Shown one piece after another: positions 24,672-33,827 of a stretch of 64,000 nt of DNA (its first letter is position 1; every line of letters starts with the position of its first letter). Source of the DNA: Lachnospira rogosae (GTDB taxonomy: Bacteria; Bacillota; Clostridia; Lachnospirales; Lachnospiraceae); NCBI RefSeq assembly GCF_040096455.1, contig NZ_JBBMER010000002.1:186001-250000 (forward strand). Reading direction: 5' to 3'. The notes below the pieces were generated by a model, which was not told where the DNA came from, ran no database searches, and saw only the letters and a program-made list of their open reading frames with translations. The position numbers and the translations under genes were made by a program.

Positions 24672-26666
24672 ATGTCTAATACACACGGAAGTTTATCTAT
24701 TAACAGTGACAATATTTTTCCAATAATTAAAAAATGGATGTACTCTGACCACGATATTTTCTACAGAGAGCTTATATCTAACGGCTGCGATGCCATAACC
24801 AAGCTTAAGAAGCTTGATATGATTGGTGAATATGAAGCACCTGATGATATTGAATATAAGATTGATGTTAAAGTAAGTGCTAATAATAAGACTATCAAGA
24901 TTATTGATAATGGTATTGGTATGACTGATGGTGAAGTTGAAGAATATATTAACCAGATTGCTTTCTCTGGTGCAGAAGCATTTCTTGAAAAATATAAGGA
25001 CAAGGCTAATGATGACCAGATTATCGGTCACTTCGGACTTGGTTTCTACTCAGCATTTATGGTAGCTGATAAGGTTACTATTGATACTCTTTCTTTTAAG
25101 GAAGGTGCTAAGGCTGTTCACTGGGAATGTGACGGCGGTACAGAGTATGATATGTCTGATGGAACAGCTGCAACTCCTGGTACTACTATCACTCTTTACT
25201 TAAATGAAGACAGCTACGAATTCGCCAATGAATACAAGGCTCGTGAAGTAGTTGAAAAGTACTGCTCATTTATGCCAGTACCAATCTTCCTTACTAATGA
25301 AGATGCCGGCGAACAGACAGAAGAGATTCCAGAGGAAGAAGTAACAGATAAGGATACTGTTCTTGATACATTTATCAAGGAAGCTGTTACAGAAGAAGTT
25401 GAAAAAGAGGACGGCACTAAAGAGACAGTCGAAAAAGTTCCAGCAAAGAAGATGGCTAAGATTGTTAAAAGACCTGTTGCTATCAATGATATCCACCCTC
25501 TCTGGACTAAACACCCTAACGAATGTACTGAGGATGAATATAAGGAATTCTACCGCAAGGTATTTAACGATTATAAAGAGCCTTTATTCTGGATTCACCT
25601 TAATATGGACTATCCTTTTAACTTAAAGGGTATACTTTACTTCCCTAAGATTAATACAGAATACGAGTCAATTGAAGGAACAATTAAGCTTTACAATAAT
25701 CAGGTATTCGTTGCAGATAACATCAAGGAAGTTATTCCTGAATTCCTTCTTCTCTTAAAGGGTGTTATTGATTGTCCAGATCTTCCTCTTAACGTATCAC
25801 GTTCTGCACTCCAGAATGATGGCTTTGTTAAGAAGATTTCTGATTACATTACTAAAAAGGTTGCTGACAAGCTTTCTGGTATGTGCAAGACTAACCGTGA
25901 GAACTATGAGAAATATTGGGATGACATCAACCCATTCATCAAATTTGGCTGCTTAAAAGATGAAAAGTTCGCTGAGAAGATGAATGATTACATTATATTC
26001 AAGAACCTTGAAGGCAAGTATTTAACACTTAAGGATTACCTTGAAGCTAACAAGGAAAAGCACGAGAATACAGTCTTCTATGTAACTGATGAGAAGGAAC
26101 AGAGCCAGTATATCAATATGTTTAAGAAAGAGAATATGGATGCTATCATTCTTACTCACAATATTGACCAGCCATTCATCACTCATCTTGAAGGCAAGAA
26201 CGAGGGTCTTAAATTTGCAAGAATTGATACTGACCTTTCTGATATATTCAAGGAAGAAACAAGCGAAGATGAATTAAAGGATGCAACTGAAAGCCTTACA
26301 GCTACATTTAAGAAAGCACTTAACAATGATAATCTTAATATCAAGGTTGAAAAGTTAAAGGATGCTTCTGTATCTTCTATGATTACTCTTTCCGAGCAGG
26401 ATAGACGTATGCAGGATATGATGAAGATGTACGGTATGTCAGGAATGGATCCGGCTATGTTTGGTTCTACAGGACAGACTTTAATTCTTAATGCTAACAA
26501 CAGTCTTGTTCAGTATGTTCTTAACAATAAAGATGGTGAGAATACTGATATTATCTGTAAACAGCTTTACGACCTTGCACTTATAAGCCACGCTCCACTT
26601 ACAGGAAACCAGATGACTGAATTCATTGCAAGAAGTAATAAGATTATGGAATTACTTGCAAAATAA
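24672..26666 (+). CDS. htpG: Molecular chaperone HtpG (Hsp90)
   Basis: The 664-residue protein has the full bacterial Hsp90 layout. The N-terminal GHKL ATPase contains FYRELISNGCDAITKLKKL, KIIDNGIGMT and IGHFGLGFYSAFMVAD; the middle domain has the NVSRSALQND motif; and a C-terminal dimerisation domain follows. The charged stretch between the first two domains (about residues 215-260) is unusually long and Glu/Lys-rich for a bacterial member. It is a cytosolic ATP-dependent chaperone. A GATAGGAG site lies 8 bases before the ATG. Control by HrcA is indicated by the perfect upstream CIRCE. Confidence 0.97.
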   Translation: MSNTHGSLSINSDNIFPIIKKWMYSDHDIFYRELISNGCDAITKLKKLDMIGEYEAPDDIEYKIDVKVSANNKTIKIIDNGIGMTDGEVEEYINQIAFSGAEAFLEKYKDKANDDQIIGHFGLGFYSAFMVADKVTIDTLSFKEGAKAVHWECDGGTEYDMSDGTAATPGTTITLYLNEDSYEFANEYKAREVVEKYCSFMPVPIFLTNEDAGEQTEEIPEEEVTDKDTVLDTFIKEAVTEEVEKEDGTKETVEKVPAKKMAKIVKRPVAINDIHPLWTKHPNECTEDEYKEFYRKVFNDYKEPLFWIHLNMDYPFNLKGILYFPKINTEYESIEGTIKLYNNQVFVADNIKEVIPEFLLLLKGVIDCPDLPLNVSRSALQNDGFVKKISDYITKKVADKLSGMCKTNRENYEKYWDDINPFIKFGCLKDEKFAEKMNDYIIFKNLEGKYLTLKDYLEANKEKHENTVFYVTDEKEQSQYINMFKKENMDAIILTHNIDQPFITHLEGKNEGLKFARIDTDLSDIFKEETSEDELKDATESLTATFKKALNNDNLNIKVEKLKDASVSSMITLSEQDRRMQDMMKMYGMSGMDPAMFGSTGQTLILNANNSLVQYVLNNKDGENTDIICKQLYDLALISHAPLTGNQMTEFIARSNKIMELLAK

Positions 26667-26686
26667 TACAATTTAACATATGATAG

Positions 26687-26720
26687 GATATACGGGGTGA
26701 ATTCATTCGCCCCGTATATC
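26687..26720 (+). terminator. Long hairpin between htpG and lepB
   Basis: GATATACGGGG (26687-26697) pairs with CCCCGTATATC (26710-26720), and the inner bases extend pairing almost to a 2-base loop. No T-run follows, so full termination is doubtful. It may be an RNA-processing or stability element separating htpG from lepB, whose start is 21 bases downstream. Confidence 0.5.
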
Positions 26721-26741
26721 AATTAGATTGGGGACTAACGT

Positions 26742-27455
26742 ATGACTACTAATAACAACAATACACCTGATGAAGATGATTTAGATTATATCGATTTTGA
26801 TGATGATTATGATGATATTGAAGATGACGATGATGACAATGATGATTATTCTTACAGCCGTTCTGATAATATCAGCAGACATACAGATAATAATAAGAAG
26901 CAGGAGTATTCTGTTGTTAAATTTATAGTATCAGAAGCCTTCAGTTTCATTAAAATTGTAATATTTGCAGCTATCATTGCCCTGCTCTGCACCAATTTCA
27001 TAATCATTAATGCCGAAGTTCCATCTGGCTCTATGAGAGATACAATATGGGAAGGCGACCGCCTTTTCGGTTTCAGGCTTGCTTACAAGTTCAGCGAACC
27101 AAAGCGCGGTGACGTTATAATCTTTAAATATCCTGATAATGAGTCAGAGAATTATGTTAAGCGTGTTATTGGTCTTCCTAATGAAATAGTCCAGATTAAG
27201 GAAGGGCATGTATACATCAATGGTGATGAGCTTGATGAGCCATATATCAAAGAATATATATATGATGACGGCGAAACACACACTTATATTGTTCCTGACG
27301 GCTGTTATTTTATGCTTGGTGATAATCGTAATAACTCCAAAGACTCAAGATACTGGACTAACACATATGTTAAGAAAGAAAAGATAATTGCCAAGGTGCT
27401 TATCCGTTATTACAGCGGTGAAAAGGGACGCATTTCCTTTAGCAGAATCAGTTAA
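26742..27455 (+). CDS. lepB: Signal peptidase I
   Basis: The type I signal peptidase fold is clear. One membrane helix (about residues 70-92) is followed by EVPSGSMRDTIWEGD with the catalytic Ser, then RGDVIIFKYPDN and NYVKRVIGLPNE with the catalytic Lys, and GDNRNNSKDSRYW near residue 190. It cleaves signal peptides of exported proteins on the outer face of the membrane. The cytoplasmic N-terminus is odd: residues 8-40 are almost all Asp with Tyr and Ile, an acidic low-complexity segment not needed for catalysis. The 237-residue length is otherwise normal. Confidence 0.95.
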   Translation: MTTNNNNTPDEDDLDYIDFDDDYDDIEDDDDDNDDYSYSRSDNISRHTDNNKKQEYSVVKFIVSEAFSFIKIVIFAAIIALLCTNFIIINAEVPSGSMRDTIWEGDRLFGFRLAYKFSEPKRGDVIIFKYPDNESENYVKRVIGLPNEIVQIKEGHVYINGDELDEPYIKEYIYDDGETHTYIVPDGCYFMLGDNRNNSKDSRYWTNTYVKKEKIIAKVLIRYYSGEKGRISFSRIS

Positions 27456-27589
27456 AATTTCATACAATTTATAATGTAACGTATAATAAATCACCTCCTG
27501 TTAATACTACTACTGTGTATTGCAAATGTTCTATTTATTAAAGCATTTACCAGACACTTAAGTTAAAGATTAACAGGAGGTAATTTATT

Positions 27590-27901
27590 ATGACTAATTT
27601 AAGCTGTAACGCTTGTAGCTGTGTACACAATGATGATAACTGCTGCTGCCTTAATGGTATTGATGTAAAGGGAAGTAATGCCTGTGAGTGCAGTGAAACT
27701 TGCTGTGGAAGCTATTCTTACAAAGATGGCTCTGCTAAGAATAATACTGCTTCACCTAAGCTTAATCTTCAGATAAAGTGTGCCGCACATAACTGCGTGT
27801 ATAACAATAACGAAGCTTGTCAGGCTGACCACGTTGATATATCAGGCATAACAGCCGTAAATGCTGACGATACGGTCTGTTCAACCTTTAAATCCAAATA
27901 A
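27590..27901 (+). CDS. Cysteine-rich protein with two DUF1540 domains
   Basis: The 103-residue protein holds two copies of the DUF1540 pattern. In each, a Cys pair four to five residues apart is followed by another Cys and an A-x-x-I-x-V/I stretch, then a C-terminal Cys (SCNACSCVHNDDNCCC and IKCAAHNCVYNNNEAC, ending in TVCSTFKSK). The motif is expected to bind metal. An AACAGGAGG site precedes the ATG at 27590, confirming translation. It is monocistronic between lepB and efp. The function of DUF1540 proteins is unknown, and links to sporulation have been suggested for some. Confidence 0.85.
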   Translation: MTNLSCNACSCVHNDDNCCCLNGIDVKGSNACECSETCCGSYSYKDGSAKNNTASPKLNLQIKCAAHNCVYNNNEACQADHVDISGITAVNADDTVCSTFKSK

Positions 27902-27991
27902 TAAATTAACATAAACAAAAAAGAGGTTGCCAAATTATTCATTTTATTATAAAATTATAATAGTTATGATAATTAGGAGGTATACCAAAGA

Positions 27992-28549
27992 ATGGTAAGC
28001 GCAGGAGATTTTAAGAATGGTTTAACAATTCAGATGGATAATAACATTTGGCAGATTATTGAATTCCAGCATGTAAAGCCTGGTAAGGGTGCTGCTTTCG
28101 TTAGAACAAAGTTAAAGAATATCGTGAGTGGTGGTGTTGTTGAAAAGTCTTTCAGACCTACAGAAAAGTTTGACCTCGCTCATATTGAGAAGAGAGAATA
28201 TCAGTATCTTTACTCAGATGGTGATCTTTACAACTTTATGGATACAGAGACATTTGAACAGATTGCATTATCTGCTGAGAATGTTGGTGATTCACTTAAG
28301 TTCGTTAAAGAGAACGAAATGGTTAAGCTCTGTTCACACAACGGTAACGTATTCTCTATTGAGCCACCTATCACTGTTGAACTTCAGATTACAGAATCTG
28401 AACCAGGTGTTAAGGGTGATACAGCTACAGGTGCTACAAAGCCAGCTATCCTTGAAACAGGTGCTAAGATTTTAGTTCCATTATTTGTTAACCAGGGTGA
28501 TACAATTAAGATTGATACAAGAACAGGTGAATATATTTCACGTGTTTAG
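27992..28549 (+). CDS. efp: Elongation factor P
   Basis: The 185-residue product covers the full three-domain EF-P. The KOW-like N-terminal domain carries FQHVKPGKGAAFVRTKLKN, whose Lys at the loop tip is the site that contacts the P-site tRNA. The middle OB domain follows, and the C-terminal OB domain ends GDTATGATKPAILETGA and IKIDTRTGEYISRV. EF-P relieves ribosome stalling at proline stretches. The loop sequence is of the unmodified or 5-aminopentanolyl type rather than the Arg type. AGGAGG lies before the ATG and a strong terminator follows. Confidence 0.97.
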   Translation: MVSAGDFKNGLTIQMDNNIWQIIEFQHVKPGKGAAFVRTKLKNIVSGGVVEKSFRPTEKFDLAHIEKREYQYLYSDGDLYNFMDTETFEQIALSAENVGDSLKFVKENEMVKLCSHNGNVFSIEPPITVELQITESEPGVKGDTATGATKPAILETGAKILVPLFVNQGDTIKIDTRTGEYISRV

Positions 28550-28611
28550 TTAATCAGATTAAAGGTTAAGATTTATAAGATATTTATTATATTTTAACAT
28601 AATAAGTTCTT

Positions 28612-28653
28612 AAAAAGAGCCTGTACACTTTCATCGGTGTACAGGCTCTTTTT
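28612..28653. terminator. Bidirectional rho-independent terminator after efp
   Basis: A perfect 17-base stem (28612-28628 with 28637-28653) is bordered by A on the left and T on the right, so it can terminate efp on the plus strand and read-through from aroQ on the minus strand. Confidence 0.9.
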
Positions 28654-28663
28654 ATTCTGCCCA

Positions 28664-28713
28664 TTATAAAGAAGAACCTATAGCCAAATCGTGCTATAGG
28701 TTCTTCTTTATAA
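28664..28713 (-). terminator. Second, 21-base-stem hairpin between efp and aroQ
   Basis: Arms at 28664-28684 and 28693-28713 are perfectly complementary with an 8-base loop. It lies 14 bases after the aroQ stop and probably terminates the aro genes. It has no long T-run beyond those in the stem. Confidence 0.7.
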
Positions 28714-28726
28714 TGATTATCCTCTA

Positions 28727-29170
28727 TTAATTACTCTTCGTCATATCTGTTAATGCTTCCATCGCATACAGATAACCTCTAAGTCCAAGTCCTACAACCT
28801 GTCCCTGACATACTGGAACTGTAACAGATGTATGTCTGAATTCTTCTCTTGTATGAACATTGGATATATGTACTTCTATCTTCGGTATTGCAGCTATCGA
28901 AGCAAGTGCATCTCTTACTGCATAGCTGTAATGTGTAAATGCCCCCGGATTAATTACAATACCATCAACATCATTGTAATAAGCTTCCTGAAGCTTATCT
29001 ATAATTGCACCCTCATGGTTGCTCTGGAATACCTCAACTTTAACATTAAGTTCCTCTGCTTTCTTGTTAATCATATCAACAAGCGTGTCATAATTATCAT
29101 TGCCATATATTCCTTTTTCTCTTATTCCAAGGAAATTAATATTAGGTCCGTTAATAACAAGTATCTTCAT
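28727..29170 (-). CDS. aroQ: 3-dehydroquinate dehydratase, type II
   Basis: The 147-residue protein has the type II dehydroquinase motifs NGPNINFLGIREKGIYG (with the active-site Tyr), SNHEGAIIDKLQ, INPGAFTHYSYAVRDAL and EVHISNVHTREEFRH, the last containing the catalytic His. It converts 3-dehydroquinate to 3-dehydroshikimate in the shikimate pathway, as a cytosolic dodecamer. It is the last gene of an aroE-aroK-aroQ operon, 2 bases after aroK, and is followed by a hairpin terminator. Confidence 0.97.
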   Translation of the reverse strand: MKILVINGPNINFLGIREKGIYGNDNYDTLVDMINKKAEELNVKVEVFQSNHEGAIIDKLQEAYYNDVDGIVINPGAFTHYSYAVRDALASIAAIPKIEVHISNVHTREEFRHTSVTVPVCQGQVVGLGLRGYLYAMEALTDMTKSN

Positions 29171-29172
29171 TG

Positions 29173-29688
29173 CTAATCCTCCATATTCTTAATGATTGCT
29201 GTATACATCTGTTCAAATGACATCTTCTGCGTATCAACTATCATATCAGCCGCATCCAGATATATATCTTCTCTCTGCTCCATAAGGTTATGTATCTTCT
29301 CGTGAAGCCCACCGCCCTGTAATAATGGACGTTTGGTGTCCTTGCTCAACCTTTTGCAAAGTTCCTCCTCAGAAGCTTTAAGATATACTACTGTTCCAAG
29401 CTTTCTTAAAAGCTCCCTATTGACCTCTCTTAACACAAGTCCGCCACCAACAGATATGACGCAGTTATCAAGAGTATCTGATAACTCTTTTACCGTCTCT
29501 GTCTCCATATCCCTGAAAGCTTCCTCTCCCTTCGTTGCAAAGATTTCGCTTATTGTTGTATTCTGCTTTTTCTCGATATACTCATCTGTATCATAGAACT
29601 TTCTATTATGTCGTCTTGAAACCCAGCGGCCAAATGTCGTCTTTCCACTTCCCATAAATCCAATAAGTACAATATTATTCAATTCCAA
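29173..29688 (-). CDS. aroK: Shikimate kinase
   Basis: Residues 9-17 form the P-loop GFMGSGKTT. The shikimate site follows in FYDTDEYIEKK, and SVGGGLVLRE and the lid DTKRPLLQGGG come later. The size (171 residues) is standard. It phosphorylates shikimate at the 3-position using ATP. It overlaps aroE by 14 bases and lies 2 bases before aroQ, so the three shikimate-pathway genes are one transcriptional unit. Confidence 0.96.
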   Translation of the reverse strand: MELNNIVLIGFMGSGKTTFGRWVSRRHNRKFYDTDEYIEKKQNTTISEIFATKGEEAFRDMETETVKELSDTLDNCVISVGGGLVLREVNRELLRKLGTVVYLKASEEELCKRLSKDTKRPLLQGGGLHEKIHNLMEQREDIYLDAADMIVDTQKMSFEQMYTAIIKNMED

Positions 29689-30547
29689 GTTCCTCTTTCA
29701 TCTTATTATACACTTTATCCGCCTGTTCTTTTGTGACACTTACATCATTCCATAACTCATACGCCGCAACCCCTTGGTATAAAAGCATTTTTAAACCGTT
29801 GCAGGCTGGCTTTCCGGCATTTTTACACATTTTCATAAAACGTGTTTCACTAGGATTATATATAATATCAACTCCGACTTTTACCTTCTTATAAAATGCT
29901 TCATCATCAATTACAACATCATCCACATTAGGATAAAGTCCAACGCTTGTGGTCTGTATCACAACGTAATCATCAGCTTCCAGCTTATCATACTCACTTA
30001 TAAGCATAGGCTTTATACATTCTTTACCGAAATAATCATTAACTGCTTTGGCTATATCGTAAGCCTTTTCCTTAGTCCTGTTAAGCATATATATTTCTTT
30101 AGCACCGCTCTTTGCACATAAAAATGCTATTGCTCTTGCCGCTCCGCCTGCACCAAGAATTACACAACGGCTGCCTAAAAGCACAACTCCCTCGTCTATA
30201 AGTTCTCTTTCAAGTCCCAATATATCTGTATTATAGCCTTTATAGCCCTTATCTGTTCTTACAAGCGTATTAACAGCTCCTATAGCTTTAGCAAGCGGAT
30301 CAATATCCACAAGTGACTCCATAACAGCCTGCTTGTGTGGAACTGTTACATTAAGTCCTAATATGTTAAGTGCATAAGCTCCCTTTACTGCTGTGACAAC
30401 ATCACCCTTTTCAACCTTGAAGGTTGTATACACCATATTCATATCCATAAGCTGTGCAAGGCTGTTATGTATCACCGGGGAAATTGAATGTCCCACCGGA
30501 TTACCTATAAGACCGCACACTCTTGTTGTACCATTAATATCTATCAT
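29675..30547 (-). CDS. aroE: Shikimate dehydrogenase
   Basis: The 290-residue enzyme has the substrate domain motifs GNPVGHSISPVIHN and LNVTVPHKQAV (Lys of the catalytic dyad), the NADP-binding loop LGAGGAARAIAF, and NRTKEKA after the second strand, which favours NADPH. DIIYNPSETRFMK closes the fold. It reduces 3-dehydroshikimate to shikimate. It is the first gene of the aro operon, and a gap of about 110 bases separates it from yqeG, probably with its own promoter. Confidence 0.96.
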   Translation of the reverse strand: MIDINGTTRVCGLIGNPVGHSISPVIHNSLAQLMDMNMVYTTFKVEKGDVVTAVKGAYALNILGLNVTVPHKQAVMESLVDIDPLAKAIGAVNTLVRTDKGYKGYNTDILGLERELIDEGVVLLGSRCVILGAGGAARAIAFLCAKSGAKEIYMLNRTKEKAYDIAKAVNDYFGKECIKPMLISEYDKLEADDYVVIQTTSVGLYPNVDDVVIDDEAFYKKVKVGVDIIYNPSETRFMKMCKNAGKPACNGLKMLLYQGVAAYELWNDVSVTKEQADKVYNKMKEELGIE

Positions 30548-30656
30548 TAAAATCTTACTTCCTTTCTTATGAGCTTATATCTAAAGTACAGATAAATTCA
30601 TATATTATGAAATCACAATAAATATATATCTTGAAATTATATTAAACCTATATGTA

Positions 30657-31178
30657 TTAGAAACCTGCTTTTCCGCCTTCTCTTTTAATATGCTTCTTAT
30701 AAAAATGCAGAACTATCCATTCAAGCCTTCTTTTTAGAATTATCTGTATCTCCTCGTGCTTGTCTATCGGCTTTACAAGAACAGACTTAATTCCTGCCCT
30801 GTTAGCACCCCACACATCTGTGAACAACTGATCCCCCACAAAATATGTGTCAGACTTATCAGTATTCATATACTCCATAGCTTTAACATAATTCTTAGGA
30901 GATGGCTTTCCTGCCTTGCTTACATATAATGAACCAACCTCATCTGCAAGCGGCTTAACCCTGTATTCTTTATTATTGGATATTATGCAGGTATTATATC
31001 CCATAGCCTTTAAATCACCGAACAGCTTCTTTGCACGCTCAGTAACCGGTGCTCCGTGTTCAACAAGCGTGTTGTCAACATCAAATATAATTCCCCTGTA
31101 ACCTTTATCATAAAGTCCCTTATAATCTATATCGTATGCAGAATCTATATACATATCCGGATAAAATCTTTTAAACAT
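30657..31178 (-). CDS. yqeG: YqeG family HAD IIIA-type phosphatase
   Basis: The 173-residue protein carries the HAD motif I as FDVDNTLVEHGAP, motif II Ser-Asn as IISNNKEYR, a Lys in SKAGKPSPKNY and the acidic motif VGDQLFTDVWGANRAG. YqeG-type phosphatases are widespread in Firmicutes, often next to the yqeH/aroE neighbourhood; the B. subtilis gene also lies near aroE. The likely substrate class is a phosphorylated lipid or sugar head group; it is related to phosphatidylglycerophosphatases. The last 20 residues are very basic and may bind the membrane. Confidence 0.9.
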   Translation of the reverse strand: MFKRFYPDMYIDSAYDIDYKGLYDKGYRGIIFDVDNTLVEHGAPVTERAKKLFGDLKAMGYNTCIISNNKEYRVKPLADEVGSLYVSKAGKPSPKNYVKAMEYMNTDKSDTYFVGDQLFTDVWGANRAGIKSVLVKPIDKHEEIQIILKRRLEWIVLHFYKKHIKREGGKAGF

Positions 31179-31245
31179 CTGTAATTACTACCTTTCTTAT
31201 CAGCTTTTCTGCTGTTCTTAAGCATTTGTTGCTTTTAAGTATTTA

Positions 31246-31695
31246 CTACTTTTTAAGTATTTTCTTGATTTCGTCCATAAATGTATTAACATCCTTAAAC
31301 TCCCTGTATACAGAAGCAAATCTTACATATGCAACTTCATCTAAATCCTTTAACTTATCCATAACAATAGAACCTATCGTTGTTGTAGGTATCTCTTTCT
31401 CCTCCATATTAAATATCTGTCCCTCAATGTCATCTACCATATCATTAATCTGTTTCATTGATATCGGACGCTTATGGCACGACCTGACTATTCCAGCCAC
31501 TATCTTTTCCCTGTCATAAGGTTCTCTGTTATTATCTTTCTTCACAACTATAAGAGGAAGTGTCTCTACTTTCTCGTATGTGGTAAAACGCTTTCCACAT
31601 TCATCACACTGACGGCGTCTTCTTATAGAGCTGTCATCTGTAGGTCTTGAATCTATTACTCTTGTATTCTCTTTTCCGCAATATGGGCACTTCAT
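31246..31695 (-). CDS. nrdR: Transcriptional repressor NrdR
   Basis: The zinc ribbon at the N-terminus (MKCPYCG and QCDECGKRFTTYEKVE) is followed by an ATP-cone domain (VVKKDNNREPYDREKIVAG and later VAYVRFASVYREF). NrdR binds NrdR boxes upstream of ribonucleotide reductase genes and senses ATP/dATP. Length (149) is normal. No NrdR box pair was seen near it, so it does not obviously regulate itself. It is transcribed in the same direction as sigG, which lies 350 bases upstream. Confidence 0.97.
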   Translation of the reverse strand: MKCPYCGKENTRVIDSRPTDDSSIRRRRQCDECGKRFTTYEKVETLPLIVVKKDNNREPYDREKIVAGIVRSCHKRPISMKQINDMVDDIEGQIFNMEEKEIPTTTIGSIVMDKLKDLDEVAYVRFASVYREFKDVNTFMDEIKKILKK

Positions 31696-32047
31696 TCACA
31701 AACCTCCCCTAAATACAATAAACTACTAGAATTATAGCCCACTGGTGCTGTTATGTCAAAATATCTATAAAATATTCCATAAACACACTATAGCACTAAT
31801 TAATAATCAATCTATATTAAAGTCAAAAGCCTTTCTGAACAGGCAAAAAGCCTTTCTGACTGTAAAGACATACAATAATAATACCATATACAATACACAT
31901 AACATAAAATATCAGGGCTGCCGCACCAAATATAATCTATAATATAAAGACATTATCAACCTGTTATTATCTTCCTATTATAAATTCTACTTTATGCGAC
32001 AGCCCTTTATTTATTTATTTATTATTTTATTAATACTTGCTATGCTG
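31696..32047. other. Gene-free stretch between sigG and nrdR with repeats
   Basis: No plausible gene is present. Two short direct repeats (AAAAGCCTTTCTGA) occur near 31826-31860. A pair of imperfect inverted arms lies at 31915-31925 and 31995-32005, followed on the plus strand by a long T/A-rich run. This could be a weak terminator with a large loop for a plus-strand RNA, or just the sigG 3' end. The sigG terminator is not otherwise obvious. Confidence 0.4.
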
Positions 32048-32824
32048 TTAAGACATATGCTTCTTCATATTCTTAAGAGCACATTTTTCAAGCCTGCTTA
32101 CCTGTGCCTGTGATATTCCAATCTCTTCGGCTATCTCCATCTGTGTCTTATATTCATAAAAACGCTTTCTTATTATCTGCTGTTCACGCCCGCTTAACTT
32201 TGCAAAGGCAGAGTCCAATGCCAGATGTGTAACCCAATTCTCTTCTCCATCTGCTTTATCTTTAATCTGGTCTATGACATATAATGTATCCCCGCCTTCA
32301 TTAAATACCGGTTCATACAATGAAACAGTTGGGGATACAGCCTCAAGTGCTATAACAATATCCTCCTTAGATGCTCCTATCTCACTTGCAATCTCCGATA
32401 TTGTCGGTTCCTTCTGCCTGCTCTTTAATAGCTGTTCTTTTGTATAAAGTGCCTTATAAGCCATATCCTTTAATGAACGGCTCACTCTTATTGCACTGTT
32501 ATCACGAAGATACCTCTTAATCTCCCCAGTAATCATTGGAACTGCATAAGTTGAGAACTGCACGCCCTGCGATACATCAAAATTGTCTATTGATTTTATA
32601 AGACCTATACAGCCAATCTGGAATAAATCATCCACATTTTCATTACTGTTAGAAAATCTGCCAACAATGCTTAATACCAGACGGAGATTACCTTTAATAA
32701 ATCTCTCTCTTGCTGTCTGGTCACCAGCCTTTATCTTTAATAAAAGCTCTTTCTTCTCCTTCGCACTAAGCAGAGGCAGCTCCTGCGTATTAACACCACA
32801 TATCGTAACTTTTACACCAGCCAT
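32048..32824 (-). CDS. sigG: Sporulation sigma factor G
   Basis: The 258-residue sigma-70 family protein begins with KVTICGVNTQELPLL, the short leader typical of sigma-G of Bacilli and Clostridia. Region 2 has NLRLVLSIVGRFSN, DDLFQIGCIGLIKSIDNFD and FSTYAVPMITGEIKRYLRD. Region 4 has KLSGREQQIIRKRFYEYKTQMEIAEEIGISQAQVSRLEK, written here as one helix-turn-helix block near residues 205-250. Sigma-G directs late gene expression in the forespore. Its presence implies retention of at least part of the sporulation programme. The close family member SigF is less likely because of the leader. Confidence 0.92.
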   Translation of the reverse strand: MAGVKVTICGVNTQELPLLSAKEKKELLLKIKAGDQTARERFIKGNLRLVLSIVGRFSNSNENVDDLFQIGCIGLIKSIDNFDVSQGVQFSTYAVPMITGEIKRYLRDNSAIRVSRSLKDMAYKALYTKEQLLKSRQKEPTISEIASEIGASKEDIVIALEAVSPTVSLYEPVFNEGGDTLYVIDQIKDKADGEENWVTHLALDSAFAKLSGREQQIIRKRFYEYKTQMEIAEEIGISQAQVSRLEKCALKNMKKHMS

Positions 32825-32963
32825 TAACCTTTCCTCCTAAAGACATTGCGAACATTTATCTTTAGTGGAAAGGCATACATTTAAGTTCGCTTATATTACA
32901 AGCATTACCACATAAATGTACTTTTATACTGTTGTGAACTGGCAATTATATACATATTTAATA

Positions 32964-33647
32964 TTAATCATCTCTTCTTGTAAGAAGAACAAGTCTTAAA
33001 AGCTGAAGAATAGATGTAAGAAGTGCCGCTACATATGTTAATGCTGCTGCTGTAAGCACCTTTCTTGCACCGGTAAGTTCACTTGACTCAAGCATATTAC
33101 GTTCTCTTAAGGTTCTTAATGCTCTTGCGGAAGCATCAAATTCAACCGGGAGAGTAAGAAGCTGGAATACTACAACAAGTGAGAAAAGCACTACTCCAAG
33201 CTGCATAAGTCCTGTAGCTCCAAGGAATAAACCTAAAAGAATTATTGGCCATGAAAGAGCTGAACCAATATTAGCTATCGGTATTACAGCTGCTCTTATC
33301 TTAATTGGAAAATATTCTTCGTCATACTGCATAGCATGTCCACACTCATGGGCGGCCACGCCTATAGCTGCTACTGATGTTGAATTGTATACAGAATCTG
33401 ATAATCTAAGAACTCCTTCCTTTGGTGAATAATGGTCTGTAAGATTACCGCTTACTCTCTCAATTCTTACATTAGTAATTCCTGCCGCTCTTAATATTTC
33501 CTGTGCTGCCATAGCACCTGTAAGCCCTGAACGGCTGTTATACTTATCATATCTGTTAAATGTCGATTTAACATTCATAGATGCTATAAGACTTATTATT
33601 GCACCTATAATAACGAGTATATATGTTGCATCATAGAAATAATACAT
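32964..33647 (-). CDS. Membrane zinc metallopeptidase, YugP family
   Basis: The 227-residue protein has one N-terminal helix and two or three more after residue 120. The zinc motif H-E-C-G-H lies in AAHECGHAMQYDEEY near residue 98, and a distal acidic residue is in TLPVEFDASARALRTL near 180. It matches the YugP/neutral zinc metallopeptidase family of Firmicutes. Substrates are unknown. It sits between sigG and a divergent ylmC-type gene and is read alone, with a 140-base gap to sigG. Confidence 0.88.
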   Translation of the reverse strand: MYYFYDATYILVIIGAIISLIASMNVKSTFNRYDKYNSRSGLTGAMAAQEILRAAGITNVRIERVSGNLTDHYSPKEGVLRLSDSVYNSTSVAAIGVAAHECGHAMQYDEEYFPIKIRAAVIPIANIGSALSWPIILLGLFLGATGLMQLGVVLFSLVVVFQLLTLPVEFDASARALRTLRERNMLESSELTGARKVLTAAALTYVAALLTSILQLLRLVLLTRRDD

Positions 33648-33827
33648 ATATTTTCCTCCATCGAATTATCAATTTTATTATTTAATATGATAGCCTATGC
33701 CAATCTGTGTGTCAAACCCATAACACATTTGTTCATTAATATTTCATTATTATACCTGTTATATGCACTTTCCCCTTTAAAAATACATATTTTATATTAA
33801 GTATAATTATATAAAATGAGGTGTTGT

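Noticed and set aside
24548..24672. groES-like gene start after the CIRCE
   Set aside because: The only frame following the operator is htpG; no GroES sequence is present.
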